DNA of 64,000 nt from positions 1,798,001-1,862,000 of the forward strand of contig NZ_CP159833.1 in the NCBI RefSeq assembly GCF_047730175.1, written 5' to 3'. Positions within the stretch are counted from its first letter, which is position 1. The number at the start of each line of letters is the position of its first letter. Shown here in pieces: positions 8,610 through 17,177 of this stretch. The notes beneath the pieces are model-generated. The model was not told the origin of the DNA, did not search any database, and worked only from the letters and a program-made list of their open reading frames with translations. The DNA comes from Marifrigoribacter sp047730175 (GTDB lineage: Bacteria > Bacteroidota > Bacteroidia > Flavobacteriales > Flavobacteriaceae). Position numbers and translations under genes: made by a program.

Positions 8610-9989
8610 GTGACCTTATCACAATACACTAAAGAGTTTAAATATAACATTACCCTTTCCACACCTGTTATTTTAGGGATGTTAGGGCATACTTTAGTTT
8701 CATTTATTGATAATATCATGGTAGGTCAATTAGGAACAGCTGAACTAGCTGCGGTTTCCTTGGGAAATAGTTTCATGTTTATTGCAATGTCCTTAGGAAT
8801 TGGATTTTCTACAGCCCTCACTCCTTTAATTGCTGAAGCTGACGGAGAAGGTAATTTTGAAAAAGGAAAATCTTCATTTAAACATGGTTTGTTTTTATGC
8901 ACAATTTTAGGGATTGCCCTATTTGTGTCGGTTTTTATTGCAGAACCTTTATTGCATGTTATGAAGCAGCCAGAAGAGGTTGTAAAATTAGCGATTCCCT
9001 ATCTAAATTTAGTTGCTGCCTCATTAATTCCTTTAGTAATTTTTCAAGCTTTTAGTCAGTTTAGTGATGGGATGTCAATGACAAGGTATCCTATGTATGC
9101 TACACTTTTAGCCAATGTGGTAAATGTAATCCTTAACTATTTATTTATCTTCGGAAAGTTTGGTTTCCCAGAATTAGGTATCGTTGGCGCTGCTGTTGGA
9201 ACCTTAGCCTCAAGAGTCATTATGGTCATTTATCTTTGGTATTTATTATCTCAACATCATAAATCTAGAGCATATGTGCTAAATATTAAGATTTTTACTT
9301 TGTCAAAAAGTATGATGAAAAAAATCATTGGTTTAGGATTTCCTTCAGCGATGCAAATGTTTTTTGAAGTAGCTATTTTTACAGCAGCCATATGGCTTTC
9401 AGGAATTTTAGGTAAAAATCCGCAAGCTGCTAATCAAATAGCCTTAAACCTATCTTCTATGACCTTTATGGTGGCAATGGGCTTTAGTGTAACAGCTATG
9501 ATCAGAGTAGGAAATCAAAAAGGATTAAATCGTTTTAGAGAATTACGGAGAATAGCTTTCTCAATCTTTATGCTCTCTACTTTTTTTGCCATAGTATTTG
9601 CAGCATTATTTTTCATCTTCCATAACAGTCTGCCAAAAATTTATTTAGATTATGACGACCCAGCAAATTTTGCAGATAATTATGAAGTTTGGATTATCGC
9701 TTCTAAACTATTATTAATAGCGGCAGTTTTTCAAATTTCTGATACCATTCAAGTTGTTGCCTTAGGAGCATTAAGAGGAATGCAAGATGTGAAAATTCCA
9801 ACCTTTATGACCTTTATAGCGTATTGGTTGATTGGATTTCCTATAAGTTATTATTTAAGTATGTATACCGATTATAAAAGTGCAGGCATTTGGATTGGTT
9901 TACTAGCAGGCTTAACAGCATCTGGGATCATGCTTTTTATTCGATTTAATTATCTTTCAAAAAAAATGATTGTACATTTGAAACCATAA
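8610..9989 (+). CDS. MATE family multidrug/Na+ antiporter
   Basis: Inner-membrane exporter of the MATE (NorM-like) group, expected to expel cationic drugs or metabolites in exchange for Na+ or H+. It has about twelve hydrophobic segments in two halves; the first begins with the family signature PVILGMLGHTLVSFIDNIMVG. The start is uncertain: an ATG at 8574 gives 471 residues, but the GTG at 8610 gives the usual N-terminus (V/M)TLSQYTKEF, and TACCTTAG just downstream of 8574 resembles a -7 promoter element, so I prefer 8610 (459 residues). The next gene starts 18 bp after its stop, so the MATE gene, the small acidic gene and the PAP2 gene probably share a transcript. Confidence 0.9.
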   Translation: MTLSQYTKEFKYNITLSTPVILGMLGHTLVSFIDNIMVGQLGTAELAAVSLGNSFMFIAMSLGIGFSTALTPLIAEADGEGNFEKGKSSFKHGLFLCTILGIALFVSVFIAEPLLHVMKQPEEVVKLAIPYLNLVAASLIPLVIFQAFSQFSDGMSMTRYPMYATLLANVVNVILNYLFIFGKFGFPELGIVGAAVGTLASRVIMVIYLWYLLSQHHKSRAYVLNIKIFTLSKSMMKKIIGLGFPSAMQMFFEVAIFTAAIWLSGILGKNPQAANQIALNLSSMTFMVAMGFSVTAMIRVGNQKGLNRFRELRRIAFSIFMLSTFFAIVFAALFFIFHNSLPKIYLDYDDPANFADNYEVWIIASKLLLIAAVFQISDTIQVVALGALRGMQDVKIPTFMTFIAYWLIGFPISYYLSMYTDYKSAGIWIGLLAGLTASGIMLFIRFNYLSKKMIVHLKP

Positions 9990-10007
9990 AATTAAAATTA
10001 ACGAACC

Positions 10008-10238
10008 ATGGAGCTTCCAAAGTTTATTCTAGGTGATAATACAGACCATCCAGAAGCAATATTTGTAATACATACTGAATTTCCTCGATTTATCATTAAT
10101 CTACAAGATGATGAGGTAGAGTGGTTTGAAGAATTCGATCAACATGACCAAAAGGAAATTGAAGACGAAACTGAAAACTTAATTAAAGAAGCTTCAGCTT
10201 TTTATGATAGAGAAGTAGCACGATACGGAGATGATTGA
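10008..10238 (+). CDS. Small acidic conserved protein of unknown function
   Basis: A 76-residue soluble protein with no signal or membrane segment. About a third of its residues are Asp or Glu, concentrated in the second half (DDEVEWFEEFDQHDQKEIEDE). The first half has a short beta-like pattern (AIFVIHTEFPRFIINL). It resembles short uncharacterised proteins found next to phosphatase genes in Flavobacteriaceae, from memory only. Its last 8 bases overlap the start of the PAP2 gene, which implies translational coupling and possibly a joint role. Confidence 0.75.
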   Translation: MELPKFILGDNTDHPEAIFVIHTEFPRFIINLQDDEVEWFEEFDQHDQKEIEDETENLIKEASAFYDREVARYGDD

Positions 10239-10797
10239 AGAACTACTATCATATGATACTGAACTATTTTTATTCCTAAATAATTTAGGAAGTGAACCTT
10301 GGGATTTACTATGGCAGATTATCACCAATAAATTTACCTTTATCCCCTTGTATGCAATTTTATTGTACTTGGTTTTTAAAAACTACGGTGGTAAAGGAAC
10401 GTTATTTGTGTTATTATGTGCTGTTTTAATGATTACAGCGACCGATCAATTCTCTTATTTTTGCAAGCATTATTTCCAAAGACCACGCCCTTGCCAAGAA
10501 GAAAGTTTACAAGGGATTATGCGATTTGTAGTGGAACGTTGTGGGCGATATGGATTTTTCTCAGGACACGCCATAAGTTCAATGGCAACAGCTGTTTTTA
10601 TGGGGTTTCTCTTAAAACCTAAATATTACTATGCACCGTTTTTATTATTGTTATGGGCATTTTTTGTAGGCTATAGCCGAATATATGTAGGAGTTCATTA
10701 TCCCTTAGATGTTTTGGTAGGAATGATTTTTGGCGGACTATTTGGTTGGGTTTTTTATAGACTTCAAGGGATATTACAAAGAAGGTTTGTTAAATGA
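10231..10797 (+). CDS. PAP2-family membrane phosphatase
   Basis: Integral membrane lipid phosphatase of 188 residues. All three motifs of the PAP2 superfamily are present: K(x6)RP as KHYFQRPRP near residue 80, SGH as FFSGHAISS near residue 112, and SR(x5)H(x3)D as SRIYVGVHYPLD near residue 150. Likely substrates are undecaprenyl pyrophosphate, phosphatidylglycerophosphate or lipid A phosphate, as in LpxE; the sequence cannot separate these. Its 3' end overlaps the convergent ArnT-like gene by 24 bp. That neighbour adds sugars to lipid A or similar acceptors, so an LpxE-like role deserves attention. Confidence 0.92.
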   Translation: MIEELLSYDTELFLFLNNLGSEPWDLLWQIITNKFTFIPLYAILLYLVFKNYGGKGTLFVLLCAVLMITATDQFSYFCKHYFQRPRPCQEESLQGIMRFVVERCGRYGFFSGHAISSMATAVFMGFLLKPKYYYAPFLLLLWAFFVGYSRIYVGVHYPLDVLVGMIFGGLFGWVFYRLQGILQRRFVK

Positions 10798-12420
10798 TAC
10801 TAAGTATAAATCACGCCATAAACGAGGGCGATGCGATTTGCTGCCAGGTTCTTTTGGATTCATATCGTAGCGAGTAATTTTTTCTACGGAATAATTTTCA
10901 TACGCTTTTTTGAAATTTTCTTGTTGCTCTTCAGTAACAAGTACACCAAATTTTTGTTCTGAAGGCAGTTCTCTTTTTCCATTATTCTTAAGCACTTTAA
11001 TAGGCTTTCCATATTCCCATATCATTTCGGGAGTAAAACTATTAAACTCGAATACCTCTACTTGTAATTTAGCTTGCCAATCATTTAGTTGAGATAAACT
11101 TTTATAATCTGGATTTACAGATAAATTTTTTGCTAAAGGCATCCCAAAACACATGATCGAAATTATGAATGCAACCGTTAAATAAAAAACAGGTTGTATT
11201 TTTTTTCTGAATAGATTCCGAAAAATATAAATACCTATATTACATAAAGAAAAAGAAAGTAATGCAAACCAAATCCAATTCACGTCTGCAGTATCTTTCA
11301 AAAATAAATATCCTCCAAAAGGGAATAGTATTCCAATGCTTGCAATCAAACCAAAATTAAAATAGACGGGAAAGGTTTCTTTTTTATTCTTTAATTCAGA
11401 AAAATGATTAAAAAGATATTCAATATAAAACCCAGTATTTAATGCTAAAGGAATAAGTACTGGAAGTAAATAACGTGATTTTTTTTCAGGAATTATAGAC
11501 AGTAAAACAACGGAAGCAAGCGTCCAAATTAAAGTGAACGCGTATGCTTTTTTGTTTGAAACCTTATTTTTTAAATAGGGATACAAAAGGCCAATAAAAG
11601 CAGGTAGCGTCCAAACACCACTTTGTGTAAAGAAACTCCAATAATAATAAAACGGACGTACATTATATCCTGTCCAGTTAGAAGTTTCTTTTTTTGTGAT
11701 TGCTAAAACAGCTTCAGGATCATAGGTATACGTGTACCAATGCCACCAACTAGAAAGCAATAAACTAATAACTAAAAACAGTGCTAAAGGTAAAATCCGC
11801 TTCTTAAAGTTCTTGTATTTGTAAACGATTCCGAAGGAAATTAAAAAAGGAAGCCATAAAGCATACAATGAAACAGGTCCTTTGCTCATAAAGGACATTC
11901 CGAAGAAAACCGAAGCTATGAATGCTCGTATATAAAGTTTTTCATCATTCTTAAAGAATAAAAATAATTGGTAGATAGACACGATCATAAATCCATGTGT
12001 GAAAATATCCCACTGACCATTTCTACCAGCAAAAACAATATAAAACGAAGTAGCTAAAATAAGCGAACTTAGTAAAGAGTATATTTTATTACCCGTTAAT
12101 TTAAATGAAAGTTTATACGAAGTTAAAATAAGCAACACCGTTACTAAAGCAGCTGGTAATCGTAAAGCAATTAAATTTTTAAGTCCAAATAAAGCTGCCG
12201 AAAAAGCAGTTAGCCAAGTTGGTAAAGGTGGTTTTTGATATCGAGGTTCTCCATTTAAAGTAGTTAAAATCCAATGACCATCTTGCAACATTTCTCTTGC
12301 AGTAATAAAATTACGTGCCTCCATAATATTTACAAAAATGGCATCTAGATTGACAAAAAAAATGCCAACTAAACAAAGAAGTAATATAACTATATGATTA
12401 TTTTTTATCGAGGCTATCAT
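10774..12420 (-). CDS. ArnT-like polyprenyl-phosphate sugar transferase (GT39/GT83 type)
   Basis: Inner-membrane glycosyltransferase of the GT-C fold that moves a sugar from an undecaprenyl-phosphate carrier to an acceptor on the periplasmic side, such as lipid A. The 548-residue chain begins with a membrane segment, then the large periplasmic loop 1: MEARNFITAREMLQDG (the acid in MEAR corresponds to the catalytic loop) and LNGEPRYQKPPLPTWL, the ArnT signature. About eleven further hydrophobic segments follow, then a soluble C-terminal domain (residues about 430-548). Its start overlaps the upstream LAB_N gene by 23 bp, so the two are translated from one message. It is the last gene of the minus-strand cassette. 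Confidence 0.88.
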   Translation of the reverse strand: MIASIKNNHIVILLLCLVGIFFVNLDAIFVNIMEARNFITAREMLQDGHWILTTLNGEPRYQKPPLPTWLTAFSAALFGLKNLIALRLPAALVTVLLILTSYKLSFKLTGNKIYSLLSSLILATSFYIVFAGRNGQWDIFTHGFMIVSIYQLFLFFKNDEKLYIRAFIASVFFGMSFMSKGPVSLYALWLPFLISFGIVYKYKNFKKRILPLALFLVISLLLSSWWHWYTYTYDPEAVLAITKKETSNWTGYNVRPFYYYWSFFTQSGVWTLPAFIGLLYPYLKNKVSNKKAYAFTLIWTLASVVLLSIIPEKKSRYLLPVLIPLALNTGFYIEYLFNHFSELKNKKETFPVYFNFGLIASIGILFPFGGYLFLKDTADVNWIWFALLSFSLCNIGIYIFRNLFRKKIQPVFYLTVAFIISIMCFGMPLAKNLSVNPDYKSLSQLNDWQAKLQVEVFEFNSFTPEMIWEYGKPIKVLKNNGKRELPSEQKFGVLVTEEQQENFKKAYENYSVEKITRYDMNPKEPGSKSHRPRLWRDLYLVSFNKPSL

Positions 12421-13036
12421 CTTGTTTTCTCCAAATAAAGATATTACGAATATATATAATTAAACCTGCACAATGTCCAATAAATAAAACAGGATCTTTT
12501 CTGAATATTGCATAGGTTAAAATTAAAGAGGCACCTAAAACACTTAACATCCAAAAGCCTACAGGAAGATGAGATGATTTCTTTTTTTCGGAATAAATCC
12601 ATTGGTAAACAAATCGGAACGTAAATAGTAGTTGAGAAAATATTCCTAATAATAAAAGCCAAAACGGAATGTCTTTATTATTAAACAATTGATATAAATC
12701 ATATTCTCCATTATTATAAGCATACACGACTATTAGTACAGGGAATGTGAGTAAAAATATACGAAACCATGGAGGTGATTTTTTCCATTCTCCTTGCAAT
12801 TGTAAATTACGGATGTAAATGAAATACGTTAATGATTGCCCTAACATGATGGCAAAATCATCTCTTAAATATCCATAAATAAATAATAAAAAAGAAGCTA
12901 ATAAACTTAGTTTCCAAAATAAGGAAGGGGTGACGATGCGTTTGTTTTTTTCTGAAAGGAACCATTGAATAAATAATCTTCCAGAGAAAAGAATTTGAGC
13001 AATAAAACCGATGCTATAAATCATCCAATCGCTCAT
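12398..13036 (-). CDS. Tandem LAB_N (lipid A biosynthesis N-terminal domain) membrane protein
   Basis: A 212-residue membrane protein made of two homologous halves, each with about three hydrophobic segments. Half 1 (residues about 5-80) contains FSGRLFIQWFLSEKNKR and YFIYIRNLQL; half 2 (about 128-205) contains FTFRFVYQWIYSEKKKS and IIYIRNIFIW. The conserved R-(x3)-QW-(x2)-SE-K pattern and the closing YIRN mark the LAB_N family (PF07578), named from some LpxB proteins. As I recall, this family is grouped with PQ-loop/SWEET-type transporters, so the doubled unit could form a complete transporter. It sits between a GT2 enzyme (4-bp overlap) and an ArnT-like enzyme (23-bp overlap). Flipping of the lipid-linked sugar is therefore my inference, not an established role. 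Confidence 0.85.
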   Translation of the reverse strand: MSDWMIYSIGFIAQILFSGRLFIQWFLSEKNKRIVTPSLFWKLSLLASFLLFIYGYLRDDFAIMLGQSLTYFIYIRNLQLQGEWKKSPPWFRIFLLTFPVLIVVYAYNNGEYDLYQLFNNKDIPFWLLLLGIFSQLLFTFRFVYQWIYSEKKKSSHLPVGFWMLSVLGASLILTYAIFRKDPVLFIGHCAGLIIYIRNIFIWRKQDDSLDKK

Positions 13037-13743
13037 CCTTTGCCTTTAATTTCGTAATTAATGTATTTTTTCTTCATCCATAAATAGGCAAAGCAATCCA
13101 TAAGTGGCCCTAACAATCGATTCCAAAGGCCAAATTTTGCTGTACCGGCTATTCGCGGAAAGTGTTGTACAGTCACTTGTAATACTTTTCCTTTTTGAAG
13201 TAATATCATAGCAGGCAAAAAACGATGTAACCCTTTAAACATAGGTATTTTTTTTGCGTATTCTGTTTTAATTACCTTAAGCGGGCAACCTGTGTCATCC
13301 ATTCCATCATGAGTAAATGCTCTACGTATTCCGTTGGCTATTTTGGAAGACATGTTTTTAACAAAAGAATCTTTTCGGTTAGAGCGGACTCCAGTAACTA
13401 AATCAAATTCTCCAATATGCGCTAATAACAAATTAAAATCTTCGGGAGCTGTTTGTAAATCAGCATCAATATAACCAGTTAAAGGGCTTTCAATATGGTC
13501 AAATCCTGCTTTAATAGCAGCACTTAATCCTCGATTTTCTTTGAAATTAAGATATTTAAAAGATTCGTTTCGGTTGCAAATAGCTTCAATAAGCTCTTGG
13601 CTTTTATCTTTAGAACCATCATTAACAAAAAGAATAGCTGTTTTTTTACTCGCTATTTTAGTATAAGCTAATAATTCTTTTTCAACGCGTTCTATATTTT
13701 CTTCTTCATTATAAACAGGAACAATAATGGTGAATTCGTACAT
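13033..13743 (-). CDS. GT2 glycosyltransferase, dolichol/undecaprenyl-phosphate sugar synthase-like
   Basis: Cytoplasmic-face enzyme that should load a sugar from a nucleotide donor onto undecaprenyl phosphate. The GT-A fold is clear: IIVPVYNEEENI (residues 6-17), FVNDGSKDKS near 40, and the metal-binding GYIDADLQTAPED near residue 93. At 236 residues it lacks the two C-terminal membrane segments of ArnC, so it resembles the short DPM1/FlmF-type enzymes. A 4-bp overlap links it to the LAB_N gene and then to the ArnT-like transferase. It is the first gene of the cassette. Confidence 0.9.
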   Translation of the reverse strand: MYEFTIIVPVYNEEENIERVEKELLAYTKIASKKTAILFVNDGSKDKSQELIEAICNRNESFKYLNFKENRGLSAAIKAGFDHIESPLTGYIDADLQTAPEDFNLLLAHIGEFDLVTGVRSNRKDSFVKNMSSKIANGIRRAFTHDGMDDTGCPLKVIKTEYAKKIPMFKGLHRFLPAMILLQKGKVLQVTVQHFPRIAGTAKFGLWNRLLGPLMDCFAYLWMKKKYINYEIKGKG

Positions 13744-13765
13744 TTTCTAAATAATAGTTTGTGTA

Positions 13766-13773
13766 CAAAAGTA
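13766..13773 (-). promoter_or_regulatory. Candidate -7 promoter element for the GT2-LAB_N-ArnT cassette
   Basis: On the minus strand TACTTTTG fits the -7 consensus TAnnTTTG exactly, 22 bases before the GT2 start. No well-spaced TTG is visible upstream, so the -33 part is weak. Confidence 0.4.
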
Positions 13774-13814
13774 TTTCTTTTTTCAAGATTATAATAGAAC
13801 TGTAAAAAAGATGT

Positions 13815-13822
13815 TATTTTTG
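13815..13822 (+). promoter_or_regulatory. Candidate -7 promoter element for the epimerase gene
   Basis: TATTTTTG matches TAnnTTTG exactly and lies 19 bases before the ATG at 13842. Together with the minus-strand element at 13766 it makes this 98-bp gap a divergent promoter region. No clear -33 TTG is seen. Confidence 0.4.
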
Positions 13823-13841
13823 TTATTAAAATAAAGTTTAA

Positions 13842-14783
13842 ATGAAAGTTATTGTTACAGGAGCAGCAGGTTTTATAGGGTCTCATACAGCAGAGAGGCT
13901 CCATGAATTAGGACATGAAGTTATTGGAATCGATAATTTTTCTTCCTATTACGATGTTTCTTTAAAAAAATTAAACGCTAAAACACTTTCAGAAAAGAAT
14001 ATTCCTGTTTTAAAAGTAGATATACGAACAGGTCATTTAGAAGATTTTATTCCTTCCGATATAGATTTTATTTTTCATTTTTCAGCACAACCCGGGATTT
14101 CTTCAGATTCTACTTTTGAGGATTATTTTTCAAACAATGTATTAGGGACTCAGCGTTTACTAGATCTAATTGAAAAGAGAACAAAAAAACCATTCTTTGT
14201 TAATATTGCAACCTCTTCAATCTACGGTTTAGTAGCCACATTAAATGAAGATGATGCACCTTTACCAGCTTCTTGGTATGGAGTTACCAAATTGGCAGCC
14301 GAGCAATTAGTGTTGGCTTACTCGCGAAGAAACCTATTGCAAAGTACTTCATTACGTTTATATTCTGTGTATGGACCGAGAGAACGTCCAGATAAATTAT
14401 ATACTAGATTAATCGATTGTGGTTTAAATGGAAAGGATTTTCCTTTATATGAAGGAAGTGGAAAGCACCTGCGAAGCTTCACGTATGTTCAAGATATAGT
14501 GGATGGTGTTGTCAGTATTATAGGTAATGAAGAGGTTGCTAATGGCGAAATATTTAATTTAGGAACTGAAATTGAAAGCACTACAGCAGAAGGAATCGCA
14601 ACTGTTGAGTCTATTTTGGGAGTCAAAATCGAAATGGAAATAAAACCTAGTCGGGCAGGGGATCAATCTCGAACCCAAGCAAATATTGATAAAGCTAGAA
14701 AACTATTAAACTACAATCCGAAAACTTCATTAAAAGAGGGTTTGGAGGCTCAAGTAGCATGGTTTATAGAGAGTTTTACCTAG
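13842..14783 (+). CDS. NAD-dependent epimerase/dehydratase, UDP-glucuronate 4-epimerase-like
   Basis: Extended short-chain dehydrogenase acting on nucleotide sugars. The Rossmann glycine motif GAAGFIGS is at residues 7-14, the acidic residue that binds NAD ribose in GIDNFSSYY near 35, SSIYG near 130, and the catalytic Tyr/Lys in WYGVTK near 148. The pattern YDVSLKK and the C-terminal AQVAWF fit the WbpP/GlcA-epimerase subgroup. At 313 residues it is of normal length. It is divergent from the GT2 cassette across 98 bp, so it may make the sugar donor for that pathway. Its TAG stop interlocks with the stop of the convergent meaB gene. Confidence 0.88.
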   Translation: MKVIVTGAAGFIGSHTAERLHELGHEVIGIDNFSSYYDVSLKKLNAKTLSEKNIPVLKVDIRTGHLEDFIPSDIDFIFHFSAQPGISSDSTFEDYFSNNVLGTQRLLDLIEKRTKKPFFVNIATSSIYGLVATLNEDDAPLPASWYGVTKLAAEQLVLAYSRRNLLQSTSLRLYSVYGPRERPDKLYTRLIDCGLNGKDFPLYEGSGKHLRSFTYVQDIVDGVVSIIGNEEVANGEIFNLGTEIESTTAEGIATVESILGVKIEMEIKPSRAGDQSRTQANIDKARKLLNYNPKTSLKEGLEAQVAWFIESFT

Positions 14784-15859
14784 TTGTTCAATTTCAACAA
14801 AGCAGCTGCAGCTTCAAAAGGGGTAGTTTTGTTTATGTCCATCAGATTTAATTGTTTTTCAAGTGCTAACTTAACTTCTGGATGTTTGTAAAAATCTGAT
14901 TTCAAATTTTCTTCAATCGTTTGTAATAACCAAAACTTATTTTGTTCTTTTCTTTGCGTCTGAAAATATCCATTCTCCTTGGTTAAAGAGACATATTGAT
15001 TAATTACATCAAGAATTTCTGAAATCCCTTCATTTTTAATAGCACTACACACTAAAGTTTTTGGCGACCAATTACTTTCTTTTGGAGGGTACAAGTGTAA
15101 GGCTCTATTAAATTCAACTTTAGCAAGTTTTGCAGCTTTTATATTTTCACCATCCGCTTTATTTATAACAATGGTATCTGCCATTTCTATTATACCGCGT
15201 TTAATTCCTTGCAATTCATCACCTGCTCCCGCTAATTTCAAAAGTAAAAAGAAATCGGTCATTGAGTGTACCGCAGTTTCACTTTGTCCTACGCCAACTG
15301 TTTCGATAATAATGTATTCATATCCTGCTGCTTCACATAAAATAATGGTTTCTCTGGTTTTTCTAGCGACACCTCCTAATGAGTCTCCAGAGGCAGAAGG
15401 GCGGATGTATGCATTGGGTTCATTGACCAATTCTTCCATTCTGGTTTTGTCACCTAAAATACTTCCTTTACTAATAGAACTACTAGGATCTACTGCCAAG
15501 ACAGCCACCTTTTTATTTTTCGCAAACAACTTACCAAATTGTTCTATGAACGTACTTTTACCTACCCCTGGTACTCCAGTGATTCCAATTCTAACAGATT
15601 TGTTGGAATGAGGTAAGCAAGCTTCAATGATTTTTTTTGCTTTTTCTTGGTGTTTTTCAGCTTTGCTTTCTATTAAAGTAATTGCTCTACTTAATGCAGT
15701 TAAATTTCCAGCTAGAATTCCTTGTACTAATGCTGAAGAAGAAGGTGTTTTTTTTCTATTTTTCTTAAGGCGATTGGCAATAAGTTCACTAATAGAATTA
15801 GGCTTCGGAATACCTTCTCTTTCTTTTAATGCTTTCGTGTTTTTTTTATCGCTTGCCAT
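14780..15859 (-). CDS. meaB: Methylmalonyl-CoA mutase-associated GTPase MeaB
   Basis: G3E-family GTPase (formerly ArgK) that protects and loads the B12-dependent methylmalonyl-CoA mutase. The P-loop GVPGVGKST is near residue 97, followed by LAVDPSSSISKGSILGDKTRM, the ETVGVGQSE switch, and the base motif NKADG near residue 235. The length of 359 residues is normal. The mutase genes themselves are not in the window. The start MASDKKN gives a Lys-rich N-terminal tail, as is common in this group. Its stop codon lies on the opposite strand over the epimerase stop, a 4-bp convergent overlap. Confidence 0.93.
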   Translation of the reverse strand: MASDKKNTKALKEREGIPKPNSISELIANRLKKNRKKTPSSSALVQGILAGNLTALSRAITLIESKAEKHQEKAKKIIEACLPHSNKSVRIGITGVPGVGKSTFIEQFGKLFAKNKKVAVLAVDPSSSISKGSILGDKTRMEELVNEPNAYIRPSASGDSLGGVARKTRETIILCEAAGYEYIIIETVGVGQSETAVHSMTDFFLLLKLAGAGDELQGIKRGIIEMADTIVINKADGENIKAAKLAKVEFNRALHLYPPKESNWSPKTLVCSAIKNEGISEILDVINQYVSLTKENGYFQTQRKEQNKFWLLQTIEENLKSDFYKHPEVKLALEKQLNLMDINKTTPFEAAAALLKLNN

Positions 15860-16018
15860 GATGTGAATTTATAACTTTTTTATGAGTTTTATTTTTTTCA
15901 GAAGATAAATAAAAAGGATGTTAGGGTGTAATTTAATTTTGTATAATTATTATTATGGATGTTTCATATTTATAATTTAAGGCTGTATCTTGGGGTACTA
16001 ATTTAAAATTATAAACAG

Positions 16019-16447
16019 ATGAGTACTTTATATGAAGCAGTTGTAACTGCAGAAGGAGGAAGAGCAGGACATATTAAATCTAATGATGGGGTTTTAGATC
16101 ATCATTTATCTGTTCCTGAAGCAATGGGAGGAGCAGGAGGAGATGGATCAAATCCTGAACAATTATTTGGCGGAGCCTACGCTGCTTGTTTTGGAGGTGC
16201 ATTACAAGTTATTGCAAAAAAAATGAGAGTAGACCTTGGAGATGATTTTACAGTAACCGCTACTATTGGATTTAATAAAAATGAGGAAGATGGGGCATAT
16301 TTAAATGCTGATTTAGATTGTTATTTACCTAAAGTTGATTTGAAAGTAGGTGAAAAGTTAATTAATGCTGCTCATGAAATTTGTCCTTTCTCTAAAGCAA
16401 CAAGGGATAATATAACAGTAAATTTAAATTTATTACTGGATGAATAA
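16019..16447 (+). CDS. Organic hydroperoxide resistance protein (Ohr/OsmC family)
   Basis: Thiol peroxidase that reduces organic and lipid hydroperoxides with electrons from lipoylated proteins. Both redox cysteines are in place: YAACFGGAL near residue 61 and EICPFSKATR near residue 123. The N-terminal GGRAGHIKSNDG and GGDGSNPEQLFGGAYAACF are typical of Ohr, not OsmC. At 142 residues it is full length. No OhrR-type MarR gene is adjacent, so control by an oxidative regulator elsewhere is likely. It stands alone and is closed by the terminator at 16456. Confidence 0.93.
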   Translation: MSTLYEAVVTAEGGRAGHIKSNDGVLDHHLSVPEAMGGAGGDGSNPEQLFGGAYAACFGGALQVIAKKMRVDLGDDFTVTATIGFNKNEEDGAYLNADLDCYLPKVDLKVGEKLINAAHEICPFSKATRDNITVNLNLLLDE

Positions 16448-16455
16448 ATTATATT

Positions 16456-16487
16456 AAAAAAGGGTTGAAAAGTTTCAACCCTTTTTT
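16456..16487. terminator. Bidirectional intrinsic terminator between ohr and the DUF2911 gene
   Basis: A perfect 15-bp stem, AAAAAAGGGTTGAAA (16456-16470) with TTTCAACCCTTTTTT (16473-16487), and a two-base loop. A-rich and T-rich flanks let it act for both convergent genes. Confidence 0.92.
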
Positions 16488-16489
16488 AA

Positions 16490-17068
16490 TTAATAGGTTA
16501 CTATCATTTTTAATGGAACGGCGACATCATCCCAAGCAATTGTCATTATTAATGCTTCATAAGACACTTCTGCAAAACTTATAGTAAAATTTTCTGTTAT
16601 TGTTAAACTTTTAGAAACATTAGCTTCAGTAACTAAAATATCATATTTAGGATCTCGAGAAGGAGATTGATCTGTAAACTTTACGCCCCAACCATACATT
16701 TCAGAATTAAAAATTACCTGCCATGTTTTTTCATTTGGAATGGTCCAAAGTGTATATGTGCCTGTCTTTAATAATTGACCATTAATTGTTAAATCTCTAT
16801 TAGTAGTAAAAGTACTAGCTTCATTTGCTCCTGTTCTCCATACTTCATTATAAGACACTAATTCGCCAAATATTTTTCTATCTTTTTTAGAAGGGCTGCA
16901 ATAAAAAGCTGCTACTTCTAATACGTTTTGAGTATGTGTAATATGTTGTTCTGGACTATGTTTTTTGGTCTGACTTTTTATAATAGGACCAATCACAAAA
17001 TTAAATAGAAGCATAATACCTATTATGCCTCCTAAAATTCGTAGAAACCATTTAGTTAACTTTGACAT
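16490..17068 (-). CDS. DUF2911 domain protein, membrane-anchored
   Basis: A 192-residue protein with an N-terminal membrane anchor (residues about 7-28) and a single DUF2911 domain facing the periplasm. Domain landmarks are YCSPSKKDRKIFGELVSYNEVWRTGANEAS and GTYTLWTIPNEKTWQVIFN read in pieces along residues 55-130. The function of DUF2911 is unknown; such proteins are common in Bacteroidetes. A possible -7 element (TATCTTTA on the minus strand, 17088-17095) lies 20 bases before the start. It is divergent from the sigma-factor operon. Confidence 0.85.
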   Translation of the reverse strand: MSKLTKWFLRILGGIIGIMLLFNFVIGPIIKSQTKKHSPEQHITHTQNVLEVAAFYCSPSKKDRKIFGELVSYNEVWRTGANEASTFTTNRDLTINGQLLKTGTYTLWTIPNEKTWQVIFNSEMYGWGVKFTDQSPSRDPKYDILVTEANVSKSLTITENFTISFAEVSYEALIMTIAWDDVAVPLKMIVTY

Positions 17069-17177
17069 AATATAATTATTTATTTTTTAAAGATACAGAA
17101 ATAAAATGTTCTGATTTTGCAACATTTCATAAATTGTATCGTCCTTTAACCGAACAGCAAACCAAAAAACCATCATT

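Noticed and set aside
13692..13904. Minus-strand 70-codon frame over the epimerase start
   Set aside because: It spans the divergent promoter region and both neighbouring starts; composition is that of noncoding AT-rich DNA.
15171..15611. Plus-strand 146-codon frame inside meaB
   Set aside because: The minus-strand MeaB has complete GTPase motifs; this is its mirror.
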